Source: Wuchereria bancrofti (lineage: Eukaryota; Nematoda; Chromadorea; Rhabditida; Onchocercidae). Taken from it: 19,659 nt of DNA. Where the stretch lies: NCBI GenBank assembly GCA_005281725.1, contig SSBO01000030.1, positions 15,869 to 35,527 on the forward strand, written 5' to 3'. Below, piece after piece: positions 7,118 to 15,747 of the stretch. The number at the start of each line of letters is the position of its first letter. Positions within the stretch are counted from its first letter, which is position 1. Below the pieces are notes generated by a model. That model did no database searches and was not told the origin of the DNA. It saw nothing but the letters and a program-made list of their open reading frames with translations. The position numbers and the translations under genes were made by a program.

Positions 7118-7125
7118 TTATAAAA
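7118..7125 (-). promoter_or_regulatory. TATA-like element of LTR F copy 1
   Basis: TTTTATAA on the minus strand, about 70 nt before SL1. Equivalent TTTTATAA motifs precede SL1 in LTR H (about 75 nt) and in remnant G (about 50 nt). The distance is longer than a standard TATA-to-start spacing, so its role is uncertain. Confidence 0.4.
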
Positions 7126-7660
7126 CGCTAAACATTACCAGAGAGCTGAAACCGCAACCACACTATAAATGTACAATTGTAAAAAATGATTAACTGCAAT
7201 TAAGAGCTGGTGTTGGAGTTAATTGAGACTGAAGATCAAAAAATGTGAAATTGAGAAGAAAGGAGATTTGTTTAAGCAGAGATATCTTGTTACAATAGCC
7301 TATTACATGCATTTAATTGTCATGTATTTTATACAATGTAATGTGTGTAAAGCGAGGTTAATTTATGAACAAAGAGATTCTTGGCTGCTTCTCCTCGCTT
7401 TCCAGCTACATCGTTTGTAACAAAGGGTTATCCGTTTATCAGCTAAAATCCTGTGCACGCGTCGTCCTGTAGCTGTCCTAAGACCACTGTCCCCCAATTC
7501 GTCGATCCGTTGTAACATCCATAAAGAGAAATTGCCCCCTGCTATACCGCTTAAAATGGCTCTTTGTTGAGGTCAAATATCCACATCGTTAAATTGCATT
7601 TTTATTATCTGGTTGCTTGTCAGTTTGACTCCTGTGTTAGCGCCCTCCCTTGGTTCTTAG

Positions 7661-10600
7661 TTACTGTATTGATACTTTCGGCCTATTTGCCGACACTTTT
7701 TCAATTTCTTGAAAACGCTCCAACATATTACTTTCTTCTGATGAAAATTCTTTCTTCAATACCTAAATTTAATATTTGAATTTATATTTAAATTATATTT
7801 AAATTCGATTCAATTATTCACTAAGTATTGTACATCAAGAAAGAAAAAAGAAAGTATAACTAATTAAGAATGTATATTTGAATTTATATTTAAATTATAC
7901 TTAAATACTAACTAAGAATGAATCAATTCAATTATTGTGATATATTTAATTTAATCAATTGTGATATATTTAATTTCTTAAAATAATTTATGATTATGCT
8001 TATACATTACTTTCTACCATATATTCATTTGCAATGCTTAATTATATATTTAATTCAATTGCTAATCAACATTCTTTCTAATGTTAAAACCATTAAATAA
8101 ATTTTAATTTATTACCTCTAATTTATCCGTGAGACTGACAAAGTTAACTTCATTTGTACGTAATGTTTCTTGCATAAGATCAGTAAATAAATTTATAAAT
8201 AAAAATCCATATATTTATAAATAAATTTTTCTTTTACTAAATATTATAAAGTTTTTGCACCTCTAAGATTACAATAAGAATTTAATTGCAGTGCTAAATT
8301 TTTTTGCATATATTTTTTAAAGAATCTTTTTTTTTAAAACAAAAGAGAAAAGATAAGAAAAGAAATGGGAAATATGAGAACTTTTTCATTTAGTTTTTTT
8401 TTCGTTGATTATCGTCCATCTATTGTTTTTTAAGCAATGTTGTGAATAGCAATTGGCAATGTTTGTTGTTAAAATAGGATTTAATTTTAGTTCAAAACCT
8501 GAATCAATCATTGTATGATTTGTTATATTTGTTCCCATATTCCTGTATAAAAAAAGGAAAAATCTTAGTAGAATTTAAAAAGTTGAAAATTTTAAAGATT
8601 TAAGCATATGATTAATGAATGATATGAATTTAGTAATTTAGTGTAATTTATTTTTCAATAATTTCATATGTAGTATTATTAAAGATAATGTTAAAAATTC
8701 AAATCCAATTTAAGCAGAAATTTTAAATGATACATTAGCTTAATGATTAAAATTAATTTAATCAATTAAAAATTTAATGCATACTTAATGTACATTCGCA
8801 GGTGTTCATTTTCATTTCGACATTTTCCCAATTTAGGTGTTATACCTTGTTGTATTTTAAATATTTGATCTTTAAGTACCATTTCTAATTGTGCAGCTTT
8901 CATTTGCCATGCCATTGCTTCATTTTCATAAGCCTAAATTTTTTATTTTCGATTTATTATGAAATTTATTAAAATGCATTTTTCCGCTTTTATTTTTATT
9001 TTTTTTGGAAATAGAAAACATTTCATATTTGCAATTAAAAATAATCATTCTTTTTTTAAATTTAAAATACTAGCAAAAATAGAGATGAAAGACAAACTTT
9101 TTTCCATTGTAAAATAATATTAGTAGAAAGAAAAGAGAAAAGATTAAAAGATGACAAATAGCTATGCAAAAAAAATTTTGAATTTTGAATTTTAATATTT
9201 CAAACCTTCAATTGAAGAGGTGAATCTTGTGAAATTTGTACAGCTCGATGTTCAACAGTATGTCTTGCTTAAAAATTTCTCGTTCCACTTCCTTTCACAT
9301 TTTTTCTTTCTTTTTTTGCTTGCGTAAATTTTGAATTTCAAATTTATCGATCAGATCACTCAAATAACTTTTATTAATTAAAAAATTATTGATTTTTTTG
9401 TTTTTTAAGAAAAGTAAGAAAACACCTGAGGTGAAGGTGGAAATGAGGATGAAATTCGTGATAGTTCTGAACAATGCAATATGTTATCAGCTGTTTCTGT
9501 CATAACTTCTGCATCTTTAACTTCAATTTTAACTTTTACTTCTTTCTGTTGCTTCAGTGCAATTTGCAATTTCATCATTTCAGCTCGTGCATCAACTGCT
9601 TCCTGAATTGTCGCACACGAATCTAAAATTAATTTATCAACTTTCATGTATATGTAAAATATGAATAGCATAGAAGAAAAGAAATGTTAATAAATAAATA
9701 TTTCTTATTTCAATTTTTAAAGAAAAAATCAAATAGAATTAATTATTCTTCATTCTAATTTTTAAATTTAAATCTTAGTTTAATAATTTACCTCATGTCT
9801 ATCAATAAGTTTTTGCTTTTCACGTCCATAATCTTCATTAGATTCTTTATGTCAAAGTAAAAGTTGATGTTGCCGGTCTATATTATTCATAGAATTTACA
9901 ACTGATTCCAAATCACATGACTGATCACGTAACTCATTCAAATGCAAATCTTTATTTTCCAATTGAACTAATGTTAATCTGGAATTTATGATAAAATTAT
10001 TTGATAAATTTTAAAAACATTTTAAAAATGAACACTCTAATTTAATTTTAAAAAAGTTCAATCATACCATTTTTATCACATTTATCAGTTGCTAGTGATA
10101 CACCATAAATAATGCACACAAAAAAAATACAATAATCTTATCACTTCTGAATGTACTTTTTTGCATAAAACGAAAAAGAAGATATTATCAATTTAATATT
10201 TCAATAAATACTATCAATTTATCGATTTAATAAAATACATTACCAATTTAATATTAACAAGATGCAAACTTTAATTGTTTCCTTAAATGATGAATTTCTT
10301 TGAATCGCTGCTGTGTTGATGTTAAATATTTCTCATCGTTATCAGTAAATCCCTTATCACAATGATTATGAATACAACGCCACTTAACACAATGTGGAAT
10401 GTTCCTAAAAAAAAATGAAAAAAATAAATGAAACAAAAGGAATGATTAAAAAAATATTGAATATTCAATGATATTCTCATAATTATGAATTAGCATTATT
10501 TTACGAAGACTTGTCAATTATTATAGTATAAATAATATTATCTTAAGTAATTTTAATACCTAAACAACACTATATTTGTTACTTTTAACAAATTATTATA

Positions 10601-11637
10601 TATATTTTTTAAAAGTTTTAAATAATATTTAAAACTAATGAAAAAAATATTATTGAATATTATATTAAACATTTTTTAAAAATGAAAATAATTGAAGAAA
10701 GACAAAAAAAATTTTTTCTCTTTTATCATTAAATATAGCACAAAAAAAGAGCTAAAAAATTTCAAAACTTTTTAAAGTTAAAAAACAAAATAACTATTAC
10801 TTGATACTTTTGCCATTTACCAACAATATCTGAATTTCCAATAACTGTAACATTATCATTTGTTGATTATCACCATTAATTTCGCTATCTTCATCATTAT
10901 CATTATTATCATGCGCAACTTCATCATTATCATTTTTTATCATCATCTCTTCATCCTCATTCTCATCATCACACAATATTGCTGTTTGTGGTTCTGATTT
11001 TGTATTTTCTTCTTTTGTACACACATTTCTGTCAAATGTTCTGAAAAAAAATTTATTTTTTTTAAATCATCAAGTATGATACGAAGAAAAAAACATAATA
11101 ATATGTCATATTTGATAAGAATAAAAATTGTATAACAAAAATTTTATTAAAATAATCAATACATATGTATTTATGCAAATTTTTTTAAAAGCTTTATTTA
11201 ATATATAAAAAATTTTTTAATTCAATTTTAATCCAATTGCAATTTTTCAATTTTAATCTAGTAGTTGCGATTTTCGCTAAATATTCTGGAAAAAAAGCAC
11301 AAAAAACTATAAATAATTTAATTTAACCGTAATAATATGTTATATTTTGACAAGAATATAAATTGTATAATAAAAATTTTATTGAAATCATCAATATACA
11401 TATATATTTTATGAAAAATTTTTTAAAAGCTTTACTTAATACATGAAAATTCTTTAATTCATTTAATTGTTAATTCACTTATATTTATAACAAATTATTT
11501 TATACCATTTAATCTAATATTTCGTCGTGTTGACGATGATAAATGTTGAACAGTTGAAATTGGTGCAATTATTGGCACTTGAATACCATCCGTTTCAGTT
11601 GTTGCTTCATCGGATGTTGTATCACCACAAATGGTTA
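7661..11637 (-). pseudogene. Degenerate multi-exon acidic/coiled-coil gene, copy 1
   Basis: I do not recognise the family. Reading the minus strand, exon-like blocks have T-rich AG acceptors and mostly good GT donors: 11637-11506 (TTETDGIQVP), 11040-10821 (very acidic, Asp/Asn/Glu repeats), 10404-10270 (TSTQQRFKEIHHLRKQL), 9978-9792 (coiled coil, donor GAG|GTAAAT), 9622-9426 (IQEAVDARAEMMKLQIALK, donor CAG|GTGTTT), 9367-9206, 8933-8794 (AMAWQMKAAQLEMVLKDQI), 8542-8386, and 7762-7661. The predicted product is a cytosolic or cytoskeletal-type coiled coil. It is broken: an in-frame TGA at 9854-9852, a TGA at 9297-9295 and a frameshift in the same exon. The first and last exons are missing. No kinase, motor or enzyme domain is seen. 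Introns are very AT-rich. LTR F lies at the 3' side and LTR H at the 5' side. Exon ends at 10270, 8794 and 7661 are weak calls. Confidence 0.6.
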
Positions 11638-11738
11638 CTATAATGAATTTATAAATCATTTCTATAAAATTTATTGCAAAAAAAGAACACAATATTACTT
11701 GACTGTTTTTGATTTCTACTTAATTATATCACTCATTA

Positions 11739-11743
11739 GCGCT
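11739..11743 (+). repeat. Target site duplication GCGCT, left
   Basis: Perfect 5-bp match to 12222-12226, directly flanking LTR H. Five base pairs is a normal duplication length for BEL/Pao integration. Confidence 0.85.
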
Positions 11744-12221
11744 TGTAAAAAAAAATCTGGTAATTCTTCCTTACTGCTCTGCTTCCTTGCGAAACAAAGT
11801 AGTTTTTCTCTCTTGATAGTTCAGATCGTTGACTTTTTTGTCTTCGATACTGCTAGATTCTCGAATCTGTACTGGTTCCGTTCTGTGTACGTGTACTGTG
11901 GGAGTCTTCGTGAAATACTTTATTATTCAAACCTCAAACTTGGGTAATTAAACCACAGATTAACATTAAAAATTACACAACGTCACAATAACGAATTGAT
12001 ACATAACACACAAACATAACTTAATTATAAAATATTTAAAGATATAAGCAAGCTAGACACCTCCCAACCGACCCATACCAAGACAAGAAGCTATAACGCA
12101 TGACTTTGTAAGGAAGAAAGTTGGGAGGGATTTTATGGATGTTAAGGTTACAAAGCGGATTAAAATCACTTAAAACAATAGTCTTTGTTCATTACGTTAT
12201 AGCTTCGCCATTGTGGCGACA
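11744..12221 (-). mobile_element. Solo LTR H with target duplication and internal SL1
   Basis: Read on the minus strand it starts TGTCGCCACAATGG at 12221 and ends TTTTTTTTTACA at 11744, 478 bp, flanked on both sides by GCGCT. No gag, pol or primer-binding site is attached, so it is a solo LTR left by recombination between two LTRs. SL1 lies at 11954-11933. TTTTATAA is about 75 nt upstream of SL1, and AATAAA follows SL1 by about 7 nt. It belongs to a different family from LTR F, with similarity mainly around the promoter and SL1. It lies about 100 bp upstream of, and on the same strand as, the first visible exon of the pseudogene. Confidence 0.88.
11933..11954 (-). promoter_or_regulatory. Exact nematode SL1 sequence in solo LTR H
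   Basis: All 22 nt match. They are followed by GTTTGA, so a GT directly follows the leader, as in LTR F and as in a real SL RNA gene. No Sm-site-like motif follows in the expected short distance. It starts at position 268 of the 478-bp LTR. Confidence 0.95.
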
Positions 12222-12226
12222 GCGCT
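12222..12226 (+). repeat. Target site duplication GCGCT, right
   Basis: Pairs with 11739-11743 around LTR H. Confidence 0.85.
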
Positions 12227-13437
12227 TTATATATTTAGTTTGTTCTTTTTTTGCTTAAATCATATAATAATAAGATAAATGATAATACAATAATTGAACT
12301 GTATAATAGTTATGGGCTAATTAATAAATTGAATAAGTAAATTTCAGTTTTCTTACAACAATTTTCTCATAAATTAAGAAAGCACTTGAAATGAGCAAAT
12401 TTCCAAAATTTGGTATATTTCCAGAAGTGTTGTCGGAAAAACCGAATTTGCAATGTAGAAAACAAAATTACAATTATATTAGAAATAAAATTATATTAAG
12501 TCCATAAAACTAAACATTGCTTTGTTTGTGCATTCCTTAAACATATTACATAACAAATCATTTATTTAAAATTCATCTTCCATTCTAGCTGAATTTATTT
12601 GCAGATATTAATTCTTAATTCAATAATTATCGTTAATTGTCGTTTTAGTCTTCTTTTAAGTTAATTAATGTTAATTCAATATTAATTATTAATTGATTCA
12701 TTGTTAAACAGTTCATTTCATGAATTTTCAAATATCAAATATAGCTCTTCAACATTAACATTAATTGTTCCAGTTTGTTGACCAATTAATCTCATTCATT
12801 AATTAATTAATCAAGAATTTGTCTCCAGTTAAATTGTTTACAATTATTATTTAGTTGTTTATTTAATTGTTATTCTCCTTATTTAGTTGTTCTCTTTTGC
12901 TGTTGTTTATCGATTACTAACTGTAAATTATCATCTATAGAATTTGACAGGATTAACAGCATTCAGCATTAGCTGATCTCTTTTGTGGCTTGTCACCTCA
13001 TTATTTCAAATTTGATTATTTAGTTGTTCATTTAATTATTATTGTCAAATTCTTGTTGACAAAGATTAATAGCACTTTGTTTATCTAACTTTCTCTACGG
13101 TATTGTAAATAATGTGTCTTGTTATGAGTTAATACTTACTATATATGAAATTTTTACCCTTTGTCTGGGTTGGATTTTCTACATAGCAATCTGATATTCT
13201 TTATTTTTTTTATTAATTAATTTTTTTATTATTAATACTTACTATATATGAAATTTTACCCCTTAAAATAATTTAATAATTTAAAATAATTTATACCTTC
13301 CTATAAATATTTAAAGTTTTCTAGTATTGTTCAATAATTACGATTCAACGAATAATCTTCATCTCAATAAAATTAAAGATTAATCAAATGTACAAAGCAA
13401 CAACTGTCGTGAAAAATTTAAAAATATCTTTGGGAGT
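12227..13437. other. AT-rich intergenic spacer
   Basis: I see no gene over about 1.2 kb. It is rich in TTAATTAA-type words and (T/A)TTTAGTTGTT repeats near 12850-13040. It contains a direct repeat of about 28 bp (AATACTTACTATATATGAAA) at 13131 and 13234, 103 bp apart. No LTR ends or protein similarity are visible. Confidence 0.55.
13131..13158 (+). repeat. Short direct repeat, first copy (second at 13234)
   Basis: AATACTTACTATATATGAAA followed by TTTTACCC recurs 103 bp downstream with one T fewer in the T run. It is probably a local slippage duplication. Confidence 0.8.
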
Positions 13438-13874
13438 TGTTGATTTGGGGAAGATTCACTGGATGAAATGTAGAATAACGGAGGAATATAATAATTCTTT
13501 TATTAGCAGAAACAATAATACAATAATTTGATAGAGACGAATTGTAGTTATATCACAAAGCCTGTCGAGAAGCGAATCCTAATTGACCTCCTCGTTCTTC
13601 CATCAAAAAAACAAAAAATGTCCCCCGATTTGGCGTTAGGTGAAAATATGCTGCCTTATTGGTGATACAAAATAATGGCGCTTTATTAGTGATCCTTATA
13701 GTAAGCAATATGAATAAACAAATATATGTAGTAAAAAAAATAATATATGTTAATCTTGCTAAAGAGTAATCAGTCTTAAAACAAAAGGTTCAAAGTCTAA
13801 ACATTACTTGTAAAATTTCGTATTTCTTACCCTCATATAGTAATTTGGTATTTTGCGACATGAATTTCGCGACA
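13438..13874 (-). mobile_element. BEL/Pao LTR C (3' LTR of a truncated element)
   Basis: On the minus strand it starts TGTCGCGAAATTC at 13874 and ends AAATCAACA at 13438, about 437 bp, with AATAAA at 13687-13682. It is preceded by GGGAG and the pol tail at 13908-14108. LTR D at 3184-3467 is an inverted, truncated relative. It contains no SL1. The 3' boundary is set by the CAACA ending and is not confirmed by a target duplication. Confidence 0.78.
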
Positions 13875-13907
13875 CTCCCAACGGGCAAGTTAATTGGGAG
13901 ATTTGAG

Positions 13908-14108
13908 TCATTCTTCGGTTTTTGTTGAAGTTTGTTTTTGCCTTGCCGCACTTCTAGTTCTTTCAGCTATGGGTTTCTCTTGTTTATCAATTTCATTTAT
14001 AATATCCTTCGATGTTGCTGTTTTATTCTTTGGTTTTATCGTTCGAACTTCGTCACTGTCTTCTTCATTCACTTCCATAGGAGCCAGCTTCATATTCCTC
14101 TTTTGCAT
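13908..14108 (-). pseudogene. BEL/Pao Pol C-terminal tail next to LTR C
   Basis: A 66-residue frame of charged, low-complexity character (EVNEEDSDE, IKPKNKTATSKDI, KPIAERTRSAARQ) ends 33 bp before LTR C. Two facts support a Pol tail rather than a free gene: the frameshifted inverted copy at 3018-3150 sits before LTR D at the same distance, and the pol tail before LTR B has a similar EPIARQTSK block. Everything upstream, from the integrase end onward, is missing, and sequence beyond about 14130 is plain AT-rich DNA. The Met at 14108 is only the first Met in the remaining frame. Confidence 0.65.
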
Positions 14109-14442
14109 TTCGAAGTTGATATTCTAATAAACTACGCTCTTATAACAACAATAAATTAATACTTAAAAATTATCATTGAAAAAACTAATTAGCACTAAGC
14201 TTAAAATTTCATTAGCATTATTTAATCATAAAAAAAGTGTCGACCTAATTAATTCATTATTATTCACGATTAGTTACTAGTAACTAATTTTTATAATTTT
14301 TATTAACACTAATTAGTCAAAATTAATTTAATCAATTAAATAATAATACAGCAAAAATATTAGATTAGATTTAATTATTATTTTAATTACACTCATTAAA
14401 TTCATTTCACTCATTAATAAATTGACAAAGTGATTGCTTCAC
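14109..14442. other. AT-rich non-coding stretch
   Basis: I see nothing coding here. It contains many TTAATTAA-like words and an ACTAATTAG/CTAGTAACTAA cluster near 14270-14320. It lies between the truncated pol tail and the exon remnant that ends at 14443. Confidence 0.5.
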
Positions 14443-14635
14443 CTGTTGAAGTTTTCCAATTTCAAACTGTAATATTGGTACATTTTTAGCAATTTACCCT
14501 AGCTCATATAATTTGTTCTGGAATATTTCACGTTCTTTTTGATGTAAATCAGTTAAACGGGTTACTTCTCGATTTGCTTCCTCTAATTGATTTGCTAACG
14601 AATTAACCAATGAACTTTTGATTAGTAATGCTTTT
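14443..14635 (-). pseudogene. Coiled-coil exon remnant, cut by LTR F tail
   Basis: On the minus strand the frame reads ALLIKSSLVNSLANQLEEAN, then charged coiled coil through KEREIFQNKLYELG, a TAA at 14496-14494, then IAKNVPILQFEIGKLQQ and a good donor (CAACAG|GTGAAG) ending the exon at 14443. The coiled-coil frame resuming directly after a single stop suggests a premature stop in an old exon. Its 5' end is replaced by the last 18 bp of an LTR F at 14636. It may be a later exon of the same coiled-coil gene seen at 15748-19659, since order, strand and composition agree. Homology was not tested. Confidence 0.5.
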
Positions 14636-14891
14636 TGTAGGAAAAAGTAAGGTATACTTTTTGCAGGGATTCCAGCCATTTTTCATTAATTCTTTCGAGC
14701 GTCGTTATTTGCTTCTCTATTCTTTGTTGCTTCTCTTTAAGTTTTCTTTCTTGTTCTTTACATTGCTCGTATTGGTTTTCCACCGGTAGACTAACGTCCG
14801 GCTGGATAACTTTCAATTGTTTAATTTTATTGAGCGCCTTTGTTAATTTAACTTTCGTGGGGTTGGCGCTTATTGCTATGCTTGCTAACAT
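14622..14891 (-). pseudogene. BEL/Pao gag, N-terminal fragment (copy 2)
   Basis: From the ATG at 14891, about 78 codons match the gag N-terminus (basic start, then coiled coil), up to 14659. The frame then reads through the LTR stub and exon remnant (VYLTFSYKKHY) to a stop at 14622. Gag's DUF1759 domain and all of pol are gone. Leu2 and Lys22 are shared with copy 0. The primer-binding site at 14931-14950 and LTR F copy 2 lie upstream, so this is the start of a heavily deleted element. Confidence 0.8.
14636..14653 (-). mobile_element. Last 18 bp of an LTR F (3' LTR stub)
   Basis: TGTAGGAAAAAGTAAGGT on the + strand matches the end of LTR F (TGTAGGAAAAAATAAGGT at 6869 and 14958) with one difference. 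It sits between the gag fragment (14659 and up) and the exon remnant. This is the expected order if a deletion removed everything between codon 78 of gag and the end of the 3' LTR. Confidence 0.65.
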
Positions 14892-14930
14892 TTTTCTTTC
14901 TTTTCTTGCTTTCTTTTTAAAATTTCGGTT

Positions 14931-14950
14931 GCTCCCGGCTCGTGGCACCA
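14931..14950 (-). promoter_or_regulatory. tRNA primer-binding site, copy 2
   Basis: Identical to the sites at 5615-5634 and 6842-6861, 7 nt after the end of LTR F copy 2. Confidence 0.75.
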
Positions 14951-14957
14951 ACAAATT

Positions 14958-15606
14958 TGTAGGAAAAAATAAGGTTGTTATGATATTCCCTCCTTTTTCT
15001 TTAAGGGACGAATATCTGTTTATTTAATTGTTTCCTACTTTAATTTATTCTTACGTCTATTCTCGTTGTTCTCGTTGTACTCTCAGTAGAACTGGCCGAA
15101 CTGATTGTTTTCTGCACCTCAAACTTGGGTAATTAAACCTTTATTTAGCATAAAACAAATCAACATCATAATAGCGCATTATACATATCGCACGGATGCT
15201 ACACAGTTATAAAACGCTAAACATTACCAGAGAGCTGAAACCGCAACCACACTATAAATGTACAATTGTAAAAAATGATTAACTGCAATTAAGAGCTGGT
15301 GTTGGAGTTAATTGAGACTGAAGATCAAAAAATGTGAAATTGAGAAGAAAGGAGATTTGTTTAAGCATAGATATCTTGTTACAATAGCCTATTACATGCA
15401 TTTAATTGTCATGTATTTTATACAATATAATGTGTGTAAAGCGAGGTTAATTTATGAACAAAGAGATTCTTGGCTGCTTCTCCTCGCTTTCCAGCTACAT
15501 CGTTTGTAACAAAGGGTTATCCATTTATCAGTTAAAATCCTGTGCACGCGTCGTCCTGTAGCTGTCCTAAGACCACTGTCCCCCAATTCGTCGATCCGTT
15601 GTAACA
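14958..15606 (-). mobile_element. LTR F, copy 2, complete
   Basis: 649 bp, TGTTACAACGG at 15606 to TTTTTTCCTACA at 14958. It is nearly identical to copy 1, with a few substitutions (for example TCTGCACC for TCCGCACC beside SL1, and ATCCATTTATCAG for ATCCGTTTATCAG). It serves as 5' LTR to the deleted element ending at the 18-bp stub. Confidence 0.75.
15118..15139 (-). promoter_or_regulatory. Exact nematode SL1 sequence in LTR F copy 2
   Basis: All 22 nt match, followed by GTGCAG where the other F copies have GTGCGG. The leader is kept while the base nearby changed. The number of changes is too small to show selection. Confidence 0.95.
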
Positions 15607-15747
15607 TCCCTAAAGAGAAATTGCCCTGCTATGCCGCTTAAAATGGCTCTTTGTTGAGGTCAAATATCCACATCGTTAAATTGCATTTTTATTATCTGGT
15701 TGCTTGTCAGTTTGACTCCTGTGTTAGCGCCCTCCCTTGGTTCTTAG

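Larger units (their letters stand above)
6869..7517 (-). mobile_element. LTR F, copy 1, complete
   Basis: On the minus strand it starts TGTTACAACGGATCG at 7517 and ends TTTTTTCCTACA at 6869, 649 bp. It is the 5' LTR of the gag at 6084-6802. A TATA-like TTTTATAA lies at 7125-7118. SL1 begins at 7050, about 470 nt into the LTR, leaving 182 nt for the rest of R and U5. The outer flank (TCCATAAAG) gives no target duplication that I can match. The 5' boundary rests on the TGT...ACA pattern only. Confidence 0.75.
6570..11572 (+). repeat. Large direct duplication, copy 1 (copy 2 at 14659-19659)
   Basis: The unit covers the gag 5' end, primer-binding site, LTR F and most of the coiled-coil pseudogene. 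The offset is 8089 bp up to about 7540 and 8087 bp after a 2-bp indel there (CCCCCTG versus CCCTG). I notice only a few substitutions, nearly all in the LTR/gag part. The left edge is sharp (6570/14659). The right edge lies beyond the window for copy 2. Confidence 0.93.

Noticed and set aside
7223..7779. Plus-strand frames of 65 and 71 residues (and their copies at 15312-15866)
   Set aside because: They are antisense to LTR F or to the minus-strand exon at 7762-7661. They have no splice or start signals and change with single LTR substitutions.
11223..11286. Possible extra exon (YLAKIATTRLKLKN) after a good CCAG acceptor
   Set aside because: No GT donor follows for over 100 nt and the frame drifts into AT-rich sequence, so I could not support it as an exon.
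11579..11947. 122-residue plus-strand frame
   Set aside because: It spans the target duplication and the antisense of solo LTR H. Crossing an insertion boundary argues against a real gene.
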